Positions 11,427-21,214 of a DNA stretch of 64,000 bases are shown here, in pieces. This DNA comes from Chrysopilus asiliformis (Eukaryota; Arthropoda; Insecta; Diptera; Rhagionidae), in assembly GCA_964034945.1 (NCBI GenBank), contig OZ035962.1, positions 83,721,942 to 83,785,941 of the forward strand, read 5' to 3'. The position numbers and the translations under genes are program-made. Within the stretch, counting starts at the first letter, position 1; each line of letters begins with the position of its first letter. The notes under the pieces are model-generated. The model searched no databases and had not been told where the DNA came from. It saw only the letters and a program-made list of their open reading frames with translations.

Positions 11427-11940
11427 ATGAAAAAACCTATGGATTCGTTAATGGAAGTGAATATTTTGTCTGACTCTGACAGTGATGAACCAGCAATCAT
11501 TTCAAGACCCTACGTACTGCAAAAAAGGGTGAATCATTTTGATACTTGGAGTGAAAGTGAATTTGTCATGAGATTTCGCTTAACAAAAGCAACATTTCAA
11601 GCACTTTTGCCTAGAATTGAAGCTGAAATCTGTATTAATCATAATAGGTAAAAACGAAATTTGTTATTTATTGTTATTAAATATTTTCAGAAGCAGAGCA
11701 ATGCCACCCAGAGATCAACCATTGTTGGCTTTACGGTTTTTTTGCGACAGGTTGTTTTTTAAGGGCGTGTGCTGATTTCTCAAAAGTTTCGGCTAGTCTC
11801 ACTGGTCGTGTGGTAGCTAAGGTTTCAAAAGTTATTGCGGCGCTGGATCATGATATGATAAAAATCCCAAACACCATACAAGAAATCCGAAAATCGTTTC
11901 CATTTGACAGAAGTGCTATCAGCGCCACGACCGGATAATA
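11427..11940 (+). pseudogene. PIF/Harbinger transposase fragment, frameshifted
   Basis: The first part (11427 to about 11648) encodes 74 residues with FDTWSESEFVMRFRLTKATF and LLPRIE, which resemble the N-terminal part of HARBI1-like transposases. After AG at about 11648 a small intron with GTAAAA and TTTTCAG (ending about 11690) restores the Asn-Arg-x-x-Ala-Met-(P/S)-P word typical of this family. The next part reads through LLALRFF, then one extra T in a run of seven near 11740 shifts the frame; in the shifted frame the family words ATGCF, ADFSKVS, GRVV and VIAAL follow, up to a stop near 11940. The DDE catalytic region is absent. This is a dead N-terminal remnant of a nuclear DNA transposase. 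Confidence 0.75.
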
Positions 11941-12936
11941 AAACATTCAAAACAATAGCCTTCGTGATTAGAAACAAGCCGTGATGCTGCTTTTGATTAT
12001 AAATTTAAGGTCCCTATTTCGACCACGATTTCATTGATTTCTTCGGTTCTTTGCTTCGCGAAACAAGATATAAAGGTGGTGAATTACTCGAAAGCTATAA
12101 CGGATAATTTGCATCGTACCTTTCACTTCGAAAATCCTTTAATAAGAACACACAATTATAGAAAATACCTCTTTATGTGACGTCACGATAGTTTGTATCA
12201 AGGTGGTGTTTTATTGTATCCAGTGTGCAGGAGTTGTGGAACCTTATTTCGAGAGTTGCTATACCGAGTTGGAATTTTCATGAAGATGCCCAAGTTAAAG
12301 ATATCTTCGATATATCTTTATCTGCGGTATAGCTATCTGACAGAAAAACTAAATATGAAGACCTCGGGCATTAGTAAGACTACGAAACTTGAAGGCAGTA
12401 AAATTTCCTACTCGATATCTCAAACCCATATCAAAAAATTCGCCTTTTGCGTTTCTTTATTTATTTTCTTGTTCGCTTGAAAAGGGCAAAACAATTGGCA
12501 CATTAATACCAAAATATTTTTTTAATGACAGAAAAATTGTTCGAATCAGTAACTCACATATTTTTCAATAACATTTTACACATACTCTCTATCCGAGACT
12601 CTCAATTATGCTTTTTTAAATTTTGAAGATTTAATATTCATGGGTAAATAAATCCAATGAAATATCATTTAAGCCTACTCCAAATTAAAACAAGTTATTA
12701 AAATTCAATTACTATTTATTATAATTAAATTTGTTAATGAAATTTGAATAAAATCTGTCCCTTTTTGCATATTTCTATAATATATATGTTGTTGGAAACT
12801 TTAGAGAATAAAAAATAAAATAATCAATGCTGTCATCATATTCTGTGTGTATTTGATATGCATATAGCATACATTATTATACTACATACGTTTTCAATAA
12901 TTGAATTATTATTTTTTATTGAATATTTGATTGCAG
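11941..12936. other. Unassigned end of intron 1
   Basis: The part to about 12440 probably still belongs to the Harbinger remnant: AAAGATATCTTCGATATATC at 12298-12317 and related GATATC words resemble those at 11210-11330 upstream of the fragment, possible remains of element ends. From 12450 on I see only A/T-rich sequence until the acceptor. Confidence 0.4.
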
Positions 12937-13234
12937 ATATTGGGCTGTCACGAATATCGATTATATACATCAACGTACGGCACGTCGGATCGGTGTAATG
13001 ATATTAGTGATATGGGGACTATCGTTTCTTGTATCAATAGCACCATTATTGGGATGGAAGGATCCAAAATGGAATGAACGTGTCTCAATAGATTTACAAT
13101 GTATCGTTTCACAGGATGTAGGATATCAAATATTTGCAACAGCATCTAGTTTTTATGTTCCACTACTCGTTATACTCGTTCTCTACTGGAGGATATTTCA
13201 GACAGCACGGAAACGTATCCGAAGACGACAGCAG
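12937..13234 (+). CDS. 5-HT1-class serotonin receptor, exon with TM4 and TM5
   Basis: Supplies the last base of the DRY arginine codon and then residues 83-181: YWAVT directly after DR, the second intracellular loop (NIDYIHQRT), TM4 with its conserved Trp (108), the second extracellular loop with the disulfide Cys (137), and TM5 with FYVP (Pro 157) and YWRIF. It ends in the basic RKRIRRRQQ start of the third intracellular loop, exactly at a codon boundary. The donor is GTTAGA, with T at the third intron base instead of the usual purine. In TM5 the residues ATASSF sit where ligand-contact side chains lie in vertebrate 5-HT1 receptors. The long, basic third loop is expected of Gi/o-coupled amine receptors. 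Confidence 0.95.
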
Positions 13235-13844
13235 GTTAGAACTTATTTTTCTATTCTTTTCATTTCTTCCCATTTTTATATACCTATCACATATCTATAT
13301 TTACCTGAAAAATCTTTAAAATCAACAACACTATATTCCTTCACATGTAATTGATTCGAATGCCTTGAGGGGTGTGTACTCGTATGTATGTTTTGTGGGT
13401 GTGAGCATTGTCGGATTGTATGTACTAATATTTGAATGATGTTACTTCCATTGAATTCTATCCTTCTATACTTGCATACTTTTCGTTTACGTTTTGTGTT
13501 TTTTGTTTGTTTCATTCATTTTCTTCGTTTTTAGATTTTTTTTTCTAACATGAATTGGATTTCTACTTAAATATTTAATTGAGTTTGCATGTAAATAACA
13601 GCTAAGAAACAATCAGAGATTTACTAGAATTGCCTTCAAATCTTTCTTCATCAAATTTTTATTTGAAAATGATTTCCATTTTTGGTTTTTAAAACATGAA
13701 TACAAAAAAAATTTTTCTTCAAATTATTTTCATACTTAAATATCCTTTCCTTTGGGAATTTTTCGTATTCGAACATTATTTTATTACTTTCTTAAGAGGT
13801 CGAAATTTCTTTTGAAAACGATATTTTTTCATATTACGTACTAG

Positions 13845-14280
13845 GGGCTGCGCTCCGAACCGCTTCGCGGTTCACCCCCTACCCACAGGTCGGCCTTCGG
13901 CTTTGAATCATACGCGGCCTCCGTCCGCGCGTTTAACACTGGAAGAGCTAAGTTTCGAGATCACTTTACCCCCTCCCCTTACTCCCCCACCTCTCAGGCT
14001 ACTTTTTAATGGGTATATGTTGGGGCTGGACCCCCGACGAACATCTATGCCAAATTTCAGGCCAATCGGTTCAGTAGTTTCCCCGCGAAAGAGTAACATA
14101 GCGCTAAAACGAAGTTTCGAAATCACTTTACCCCTTCCCCTTACTCCCCCCACCCTCGCGCTACTTTTCTGTATGCCTATGTTGGAACCAGAACTACCAC
14201 AGACACTCATGCCAAATTTCAAGTCAATCGGTTCAGCCGTTTTTGCGTGAAAGAGGAACAGACAGACTCTTAATTTTGCA
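13845..14280 (+). repeat. Retroelement-like repeat, two diverged units
   Basis: Starts with a GC-rich stretch holding short palindromes (ACCGCTTCGCGGTT, GGCCTTCGGC), then two consecutive units of about 165 bp. Each unit has AAGTTTCGA(G/A)ATCACTTTACC, a CCCCTTACTCCCCC run, GTTGG..C, and ends CCAAATTTCA(G/A)G(C/T)CAATCGGTTCAG with a GCGTGAAAG...CAGACAGAC tail. A second copy lies at 31060-31462. The CCAAATTT...TCGGTTCAG...AACAGACAGAC ending is common at the 3' ends of RTE-type retroelements and SINEs, which is why I call it retroelement-like. Confidence 0.6.
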
Positions 14281-14284
14281 CAAA

Positions 14285-14852
14285 AACATTTTCTGAGCCC
14301 TCCTGAGTCCACTGGACGATAATCACAAAAATGTCTTTTGTCTGTATGCAAAATCTCCCAAAAACTAACAGAGCTACAACCGTGAAATTTTACAGGTTTG
14401 GTCCAACTTTTGGTAAAAATTCATTAACCGGAAATAACCAAATTGGCGGAAGGAACCAAAATGGCGGATTAAAAATCGCAATTTCCGTTTTCGCGATTTA
14501 TTCCGAAACTGCGCGTTTTGCAGTAGTCTTATGTATAAAAAAGCTTAAGACAATAAAATTTTCCACATTTTTTCCTGTTATAAGAACTCGGTATCTTAAG
14601 CCGTTGTCGAGATATATCATTATTTCAAAAAAATCAGGTTTTTTCCCGATTATCTCGCTAAATAACGGTTTCTTTTTGATAAAAACAGGGATAAATAATG
14701 AAAATGGCATTCCCCACAATTTTCTATTTCACCGTTATTATATTTTACCGTTATTATATTTATTATTTTATTTGCCGGGTTATGGTGTAAATTGTGCAAA
14801 AACGTAGATTTGATATAAGAAAGTCATGTGCTGTTCACAACAGATATTTTTT
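14285..14852 (+). repeat. Dispersed repeat family with GAAATTTTACAG word, copy 2
   Basis: The clearest copy of the family also at 10606-11170 and 33833-34245. Ordered words: CCTGAGTC, ATGTCTTTTGTCTGT, CCGTGAAATTTTACAG, TTGGTAAAAATTCATTAACC, ACCAAAATGGCGG, AATCGCAATTTCCGTTTTCGC, ACTGCGCGTTTTG. The end (14790-14852) matches 7764-7830. It begins directly after the retroelement-like tail at 14280. Confidence 0.65.
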
Positions 14853-16018
14853 TTTTCTTTTTAATGTTTTTTTAAATAAAATTACAAAGATTTTTTTGGA
14901 TTTTTTTGGGGTTGCAACTTAAACTTATTTGAGGGAACTAAAGAGCAAATTTAATCTTATTTGAGGGAACTAAAGATTAAAAAGGGACAAGGGGATTTTC
15001 ACTGTTTTGTAGAATTTTTACATCGGATACTGGGCGTTTTTGTTTAATATATTTTTGTTTCATTTTTGTTTAAATTTCTTCAAGAATTCCAGTTGTTAGA
15101 AAACACTTTAAAAAGAAAGGCTCCGTACAAACCCGCCTCAAAATCTCTATCATTACACAAAACATGGGGCGTTCGACGACGATCTTCTACAGCCAAGATA
15201 TCAAAAGGGACAGAACCGAGTATTCCTCCAGAGTAGGGTAGATGCGACTTTTTTTAGATTACCCAAAAAAATCTCAAAAACTTCTGAGCCAAATGGTATC
15301 GAATTTTGCAGACCGATAGTTTATATATTCAGGTACTAATAAGTTAAACCAGTTTAGTACTGTCACTATTTTTTATACGAGTTGATCCTCTGGCACTTTT
15401 TCCTTTTCACCCGAAGAACAAAAAGTGCCTCCCAAAAAATGTACAAAATTTTTTAAAATTTTTATAAAAACAACACGAAGTCGCATTTTAAAAGTAAATT
15501 ACAAATATTTTACGCCCCGAAAATCATTAGCATAGTAATAGCACTCTAATAAAGAGCAAAACAAAAAACTTGTTTGAGAACAAAATTTTGCTCTTTGATG
15601 AGTATTTTTTTTTAATTTTAAGCAATTAATAGGAAAAAAGCAAATAAGCAAGATTTCTGAGGAAAAATTATGTTTTAAACGAAAAAATGATGCCACTTTT
15701 TGCTCGTATTTTACTTGTATTAAAAACCTGATTTTTTGAAAACAATATCAACGAACTTTACATAGTGCAATAGAATTATCTAAGGACTATAGAGAATGTG
15801 ATAGTAATCACACAAACACTCTGCCTAAAAAATACTTGCTCAATTTTGCTCAATCTATGTGAAAATTTGTCGAGGAAATGTGGCTGCTGTGACCCAACCT
15901 ATCGCGGAATATCTTTTAATAACGGTACGAATATCACAACTCGAAGTACCCTTCAACTTACATTTACAGTTTTTCTTATAGACTTTTAGTTTTCAAAAAA
16001 AATGAAGGTAGTACTTTT

Positions 16019-16070
16019 CATCCCTGGCATTTTTCATCCCTGACACTTTGCATCCCTGGCACTTTTTAGC
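16019..16070 (+). repeat. Short tandem repeat, about 20-bp unit
   Basis: Three consecutive variants of CATCCCTGGCACTTTTT. No function is implied. Confidence 0.7.
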
Positions 16071-17002
16071 CCAGCCTATCCCACTCGTAAGGCTCTTAAT
16101 TTCAAGGTATATTTGACCTTGACCCATCTCTATATCCGGCGCATTTCATGCCAAATTTATACCGGCATTGTGAATTTTGTGTTATTTCCGCTTGCATTGC
16201 TGTGCATTTAAGAATTTATTGGGATTTTCTCAGGGAAAGAGCTTTTTTATATACAGTCGTGGAAGCTTTGCATCTAATCATGGACAGATGATTACACACA
16301 ATTGTAATCTTTTGACCTCTAGTTATGAGCAATTCTAGTTTATCTATGCACGTAGTAAAATTATTAATTGTATTTTATTTTTTATTCTCTGATCATACTG
16401 TCTCTGGAAAACTATCATTCTTTTCTGGGCTAGTTTACACCTTAAATCAAAGTTGCGCAACCGTGCATGAAACTTACGCAAGTAATTTTAAAGTAATTAA
16501 ACTGGAAATGATTTGCTCTTAATAAATATAGTATAATTGATATATTGGATATCTGTTTTCCGTTAAAATAGCATTTGTTGAATGGTTTAAATTATGTGCG
16601 CGACGTTGATTGCAAGTGTACAAACGCCTTTATACTTCAATTGAACGAAAAGATTTTTATTTATTTGTTTATTTCTCACTAGACAATTGTTGATAATTAC
16701 TTAATATTGATTTTATGGTTGTATAGTTTTATAATTTCGTGTTTCTTATACACATACAGGGTAAATCGATTGTACGATTAATGCCAAAAGCATTTGTAAG
16801 TACCGGAGAACAGTAAACTTTTCATTTGTGTTGAATTTGTGTTCTACCTGTCACAGTTCTATACCCTCCATTTTAGTATGTGATTTATTGTAACTCTGAT
16901 TCCCAAATTAATGTTAAATGTGATATACCTAAAAAGAATATTTGTTATCCTGTCTTTTATATATTTTTTGCAATATCAGTTTATACTAGTTCCATTATTT
17001 TT

Positions 17003-17480
17003 AAAAGCTTTTATTTAGCTTGCCTTCGTATCTGTCTGTTTGTATGTCTGTCTGTTTGCCTGTTTGTATGTCTGTCTGTCAGGGTCAAATCTTGCTATCT
17101 AATTTTGACCCATTTGCATTAACTTGAAATTTTGTACACATACATAACTCCGATCACAATACAATATTTTCACTAATTCGTCCTTGTAAAGATAACGGAA
17201 GGTCCTGTACGGATTACGTTATTATCATTTTCTTCAAATTTTCCGGAAAAAAAATCTCATCTGGGGGTTTTTGGGGTCACTGAAACCGATTCTGGCATTA
17301 GGAAATCTGTAAGGATAACGGAAGGTCCTGCAAGGATACCGTGATTATCATTTTCCCTCAAACTTCCCGGCAAAAATCTCATCTAGGGTTTTTGGGGTCG
17401 TTGAATCCGATTCTGGAATGAAAAAGTCTGTAAGGGTATTTCAAAGGCAACGATATATTCGAAGACTAAAAAGTATAAAC
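17003..17480 (+). repeat. Dispersed repeat family with GTCTGTTT tract, + copy
   Basis: Opens with AAAAGCTTTTATTTAGCTTG, CTTCGTATCTGT and a TGTCTGTTTG tract (17026-17081), then GGTCAAAT, TTTTGACCCA and a body in which an AACGGAAGGTCCTG...CTCATCT(G/A)GGG(G)TTTTTGGGGTC unit occurs twice (about 17195-17300 and 17310-17420). The first part recurs inverted at 34985-35220; the TTTTTGGGGTC...CTGG(C/A)(A/G)TTAGG block resembles 7540-7590 in copy A. Confidence 0.65.
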
Positions 17481-17597
17481 AAGCGTGGCGAAAGACAGAC
17501 GTCATTGTGAATTTTTAGTCATACTCATCAAATACAAAATGACTAAAATGGATAAAATAAAAAAAATAAACATTTTTAAAAAACTTTTTATTTAATA

Positions 17598-18244
17598 GCC
17601 CTATTATGTAAGTCGTGCGGACTCGTCAGTCCGCAGCGATAGTTGAGTCCGTTCCGCAGTGATTTGGTATTATGTAAGTCCACATGCCGTTTGCGGACTA
17701 GACTCTCTGCAATCATATGCGTTGGTTCGCGCTGAACTGTCAAACGTGAGAAAGATTCGTTTCAGTTGTCAAAGATTTTATTTATTTTTCAAAAATATAG
17801 CAATGTTTCCAAGTTTTTTCCTTTAATGATAATAACAGCACTGAAATGAAAATTATAAGAAAATCAATTAGAGATGCTCCCAGAAATCGTTCACCTCCTG
17901 TTTTGGTTTCCCTGTCGGGAACTCACTGGGGATCTCAGGGACCTTCTCCATTTCCTCGATCAGAGTTTTGAATTGTCTTTGAGTTGTTTGCTTCATTGCC
18001 TTATCTATATATATAAAAAAAACATGGTAATTATAAATATATAAAAAAGAAAAAATCATTCACTTACACAGTCTTTTTTTCTCCTAACCTCGAAATGTCA
18101 GTGGAAAAGGTGAGTCCGCATCCAAATAGATGCGGACTTGAAATTGCTTGAAAAACAGGTCTTGCGGACTACCATAATACCAAAACAGTCCGCAGTGGCA
18201 GATTTGCCGCAGTACGACGAGTCGCGCGACTTCCATAATAGGGC
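17598..18244. mobile_element. TA-flanked DNA transposon derivative with GCCCTATTATG ends
   Basis: Left end GCCCTATTATGTAAGTCG and right end CGACTTCCATAATAGGGC are inverted repeats; the likeness continues inward through ACTCGTC, GTCCGC and TTGGTATTATG blocks on both sides. TA flanks both ends (17596-17597 and 18245-18246). The interior keeps a minus-strand reading frame with a Myb/SANT-like start (17868-17996), suggesting derivation from an element or captured gene with such a protein. The superfamily is uncertain: a Myb-like accessory protein would suit PIF/Harbinger, but the flank looks like TA. Confidence 0.75.
17868..17996 (-). CDS. Truncated Myb/SANT-like N-terminal fragment
   Basis: About 42 codons starting at the Met of MKQTTQRQFKTLIEEMEK, continuing to VNDFWEHL and a stop. 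The pattern (Thr-x-x-Gln-x-x-x-Leu-(I/V)-x-x-Met-Glu near the start, then a Phe-Trp-x-x-Leu) matches the first helix region of insect Myb/SANT-like DNA-binding proteins found in transposons and zeste-like genes. Only the first part of that domain is present, so it is a remnant inside the element at 17598-18244. I chose the internal Met because the upstream codons are a low-complexity Tyr/Phe/Ile stretch. Confidence 0.45.
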   Translation of the reverse strand: MKQTTQRQFKTLIEEMEKVPEIPSEFPTGKPKQEVNDFWEHL

Positions 18245-18250
18245 TATAAA

Positions 18251-18530
18251 AAGTAGTACTCCTTCTAAACAGGAAAAAATAATTTTTTGAGCGCTATGTA
18301 CCAGAAATAAAAGCGAGATAAAAGCATAAAAAATAAAATAAATACAGTGTAACTCGGTTATAACGGACAATTTCTTCATGTAAACCCTCTGTAGCGGATT
18401 ACGGTTATAACGTATGAATTTTCAATTCCTAATGGGTCCTATATAACCGAGATACACTGTATTTATCTAGCTTTTATTTCTGATACACAGCGTCCAAAAC
18501 AATTTTTTCCCGTTTTAGTACATTTTTAAA
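18251..18530. mobile_element. Foldback element interrupted by a smaller MITE
   Basis: The left arm (about 18265-18320: GGAAAAAATAATTTTTTGAGCG, ACCAGAAATAAAAGC) pairs with the right arm (about 18472-18525: GCTTTTATTTCTGATACACAGCG, AATTTTTTCCCG). Between the arms sits the 115-bp element at 18345-18459, which accounts for the centre. Borders are approximate. It lies directly beside the TA-flanked element that ends at 18244. Confidence 0.6.
18345..18459. mobile_element. 115-bp TA-flanked MITE, pogo/Tigger-like ends
   Basis: Left end CAGTGTAACTCGGTTATAAC, right end TATAACCGAGATACACTG, flanked by TA on both sides (18343-18344 and 18460-18461). The interior also has an inverted TTATAACG pair. CAGTGTA(A)CTCGGTTATA ends with TA duplication are typical of pogo/Tigger-type elements of the Tc1/mariner superfamily; that family name is from general knowledge. 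It is non-coding. Confidence 0.8.
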
Positions 18531-19580
18531 AAAAAAGCCTTTTATTTTTTTTTTAGTTATTAACTTTAAAATTCCCTTGTTCTTGCGGATGGCTTATTTG
18601 TCCTGGAAAATTCAAAACAATCACTCTCGAAATAGAAAGAAACATGCAATAACTCCGCAATGAATACATTTCTATGCCGAAGACATTTTCAGAAGATTTT
18701 GTTAAGAATTTTCCTGATATCAAAAGACCCGCTCGGCTCGACAAATTACATATCTTCAAACTTCAATAAACTTTTTCAACATTTTTTTTGGTAGATTTAT
18801 TTAAATTTGCAATTAAAATTCATCTCAATTCCACAATTAAGACTTTTGTCCCAATTATCTCAGCTATAAAACTTTCAATTTAATTTAATCACATAATCTT
18901 CTTATCTTTAATCGTAGACAATTGTAAATGAATGTCAACCACATTTTCTTTTATTTTACCAAATACTTAAAACCATCAGGATAAGGCAACAAATTGCTTT
19001 TTCCCTGATATTAAATTGATTTTCAATTTGTAACGCCTACGATTGCTGACCCACAAAATGTTACTCCAACTCCCGGCAATCTTTTCATCTTGGTTGAATA
19101 TCATTTCAAGCAAAAATGCGAGCATTTGGGTATTTTCTGGGTATTTTCTACTTCAATGAACTTTTCCTTTCCATACTAAAAAAATATATATAAAAATTAT
19201 TGAACAAAAAATAGGCAAAATATTTTTTTTTCGCTTAAATAAGGTATTTGTGTATTTTATAGAATTGCAAAATTTATTTATTTTTCCTCTTTTCCTAATA
19301 AATGAATAGAAATAGGTATTATAATTTGTGTGATTATTTAATGACTTTTCCAATAATATGTGGTGTAATGTATATTATTGTGTAATTTACTTTTTTAAGT
19401 TTTAGAAATACCAAAATCAAATGAAAATTCTACCTATTTTTTATAAAGTTACAAACATTTTATGGGAAAACGCCTTAATACGTTAATTTAATTTTCAGAG
19501 TCGTTTTTGTAGAAAAATTCAATTGAAATAATATTTTTTTACACAGACTTTAATAAACCTTAATTAATCTTTTAAGCATG

Positions 19581-20014
19581 AGACCTGCCTTACACGGTCA
19601 ATATTTTTGCTTCAATATATCGAAAGGCCTTCAAAATCGTTTGATTCGTTTCAATATTGTTACTTCAGCATAGTGGTTCTTAACCTGGGTTCGATCGAAC
19701 ACCAGGGGTTCAACGTAGGTCAAAACACACACTTTTTGATTTTATGTGAAAATCATGTTATAATGGTTTTGTTCTTTTTTCTTAATGGTTTTGTTCTTTA
19801 ATGGTTTTGTTCATTTTGTGCACCTATGTATAAATATATACCTATGTTTTGAATTTGAAAAAATCATATTTTATTTTTCCAATTATGAAGGGTTCGGTGA
19901 ACGCGCATATGAAACTCGTGGGAGTCAGTACCTTCAACAAGGTTAAGAACCACTCCCTTAGACGATCAATATAACAATATTGAGGCAAAAATATTGACCG
20001 TGTAATGCAGGTCT
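19581..20014. mobile_element. MITE with 36-bp inverted repeats, host of a nested element
   Basis: Left end AGACCTGCCTTACACGGTCA and right end TGACCGTGTAATGCAGGTCT are inverted repeats that continue through ATATTTTTGC and TCAATAT on each side. The 284-bp element at 19671-19955 is inserted between them. No clear target duplication was found. Confidence 0.75.
19671..19955. mobile_element. hAT-like MITE nested in 19581-20014
   Basis: Left end TAGTGGTTCTTAACCTGGG and right end AAGGTTAAGAACCACTC. AGTGGTTCTTAACC termini are a familiar hAT signature. The 8-bp flanks are only partly alike, so the target duplication is not proven. Confidence 0.6.
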
Positions 20015-20548
20015 AAAGCGATCTATCGCAAAATAAATTCGCTCAGCAAAAATTGTTAAAATTTGAATTTATTCCGGCGATTTTGTATGAAAATAATCCA
20101 ATTCTGTCATCTTTTAGTAAAAAGAAAAAAAGTAAAAATCTAAGTAAAAATTTAAAAATAAATATTAAATTAAATTAAAAATTAATTGAAGTAAAAATTA
20201 GGTAAAATATTGTTGAAATACTCGAATAATGTGTATGCAGAACAGCAAAGGTTGCAAAAAAAAATTCTTTCAGAGTTTTCAATTTAACACTTTCGATACG
20301 AGTATATTCGTAATTAGCCACACAACAAAATTGATTTGACAGTGAACGTTACCATTTACAGTAAAGTGCATATTTCTCATTTGTTTTTGGTACATCTAAG
20401 ACATGGTAGTATTGATGTTGAGTTTTGAATTAATGTAATGTATTGTGTGAAAATTATCCCAAGTCCCAATAAATTGATATCCCTAAAATCACCCCTAACC
20501 TACCCTGCAAAAGTGCGTATAGTTTATACGTACCCTTAGGCTGCTCAG

Positions 20549-21214
20549 ACCCATCCTGAACCCTTGGCAAATGCTTCCTGTTTGGCACTAACGGCCATTG
20601 GTTTCCGATGGAAGGTAACTGCAACACCACCAGCATCAGGGGGACTAGTGGCGACAGCTGCCGGCGGGTCCGGAGGCATCGCAGCCGCTGTTGTGACCGT
20701 CATCGGACGACCACTACCAACAATCAGCGAGACGACAACGGCATTCACCAACATCTCATCGACTCACACCAGCCCCGAGAAAGGAAGTTTCGGCAATGGC
20801 GTCGACCGCATCGAGATCGACCCCCCAACCGCTGACATCTCAATGTATGGCGCCGCTACTACAATGTCCGGAAGTGGGGCATTCGGCCTGAGGCCCACCA
20901 TCACCCGCAAGAAGACGCAAACGTCCGTCGATTCGAAACGGGAACGGAAAGCAGCAAAAACGCTGGCGATCATAACGGGCGCCTTCGTCTGTTGTTGGCT
21001 GCCATTTTTTATTCTAGCCATACTCCTACCGACCTGTCAATGTGAAATCTCACCGCTGGCAATGAGCTTATCCTTGTGGCTAGGATACTTTAATTCAACA
21101 CTGAATCCGATCATTTATACGATTTTCAGTCCGGAATTCCGACACGCTTTCAAACGGATTTTGTGCGGCCGGCGCAATAGCATTCGGCGCCGAGGGCGCT
21201 GTGTGCGTCGTTAG
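20549..21214 (+). CDS. 5-HT1-class serotonin receptor, last exon (ICL3, TM6, TM7, tail)
   Basis: Encodes residues 182-402 and the stop TAG at 21212-21214. It starts at a codon boundary after acceptor CTGCTCAG, matching the phase-0 donor at 13235. Residues 182-310 are the variable third intracellular loop, rich in Gly, Ala, Thr and Ser. Then come KRERKAAKT (311-319), TM6 with CWLPFF (330-335), TM7 with LWLGYFNSTLNPIIY (NPxxY at 367-371), helix 8 (SPEFRHAFKRIL) and a 16-residue Arg-rich tail with Cys 387, a possible palmitoylation site. The C-terminal part is nearly word-for-word insect 5-HT1. This exon is clearly GC-richer than the other two and than the surrounding DNA. An alternative acceptor at 20539 would add Ala-Ala-Gln. 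Confidence 0.95.
   Translation, partial: THPEPLANASCLALTAIGFRWKVTATPPASGGLVATAAGGSGGIAAAVVTVIGRPLPTISETTTAFTNISSTHTSPEKGSFGNGVDRIEIDPPTADISMYGAATTMSGSGAFGLRPTITRKKTQTSVDSKRERKAAKTLAIITGAFVCCWLPFFILAILLPTCQCEISPLAMSLSLWLGYFNSTLNPIIYTIFSPEFRHAFKRILCGRRNSIRRRGRCVRR

Larger units (their letters stand above)
9212..12936 (+). other. Receptor intron 1 (3,725 bp)
   Basis: Bounded by donor GTAAGT after 9211 and acceptor TTGCAG ending at 12936; the split arginine codon AG|A is restored by joining. It carries a tetranucleotide repeat (9540-10500) with a nested MITE, another dispersed repeat (10606-11170) and a Harbinger transposase fragment (11427-11940). From 12450 to 12930 it is AT-rich without recognisable content. 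Confidence 0.9.
13235..20548 (+). other. Receptor intron 2 (7,314 bp)
   Basis: From donor GTTAGA at 13235 to acceptor CTGCTCAG ending at 20548. An alternative acceptor TTAG at 20536-20539 would add three in-frame residues. The intron holds a retroelement-like repeat, two tetranucleotide-associated repeats and at least five MITE-like elements, each listed separately. Remaining pieces (13240-13840, 14860-16010, 16080-17000, 18530-19570, 20120-20530) show nothing recognisable; 14926-14990 holds a short duplicated CTTATTTGAGGGAACTAAAG unit. Confidence 0.85.

Noticed and set aside
13903..14351. Open frames of 115 and 147 codons on opposite strands
   Set aside because: They lie wholly inside the dispersed repeat at 13845-14280 and recur with its second copy at 31070-31468; they reflect C-rich, stop-poor repeat sequence.
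20545..21021. Antisense open frames over the last receptor exon
   Set aside because: Shadow of the GC-rich coding strand; the plus frame has unmistakable TM6/TM7 motifs and the correct phase.
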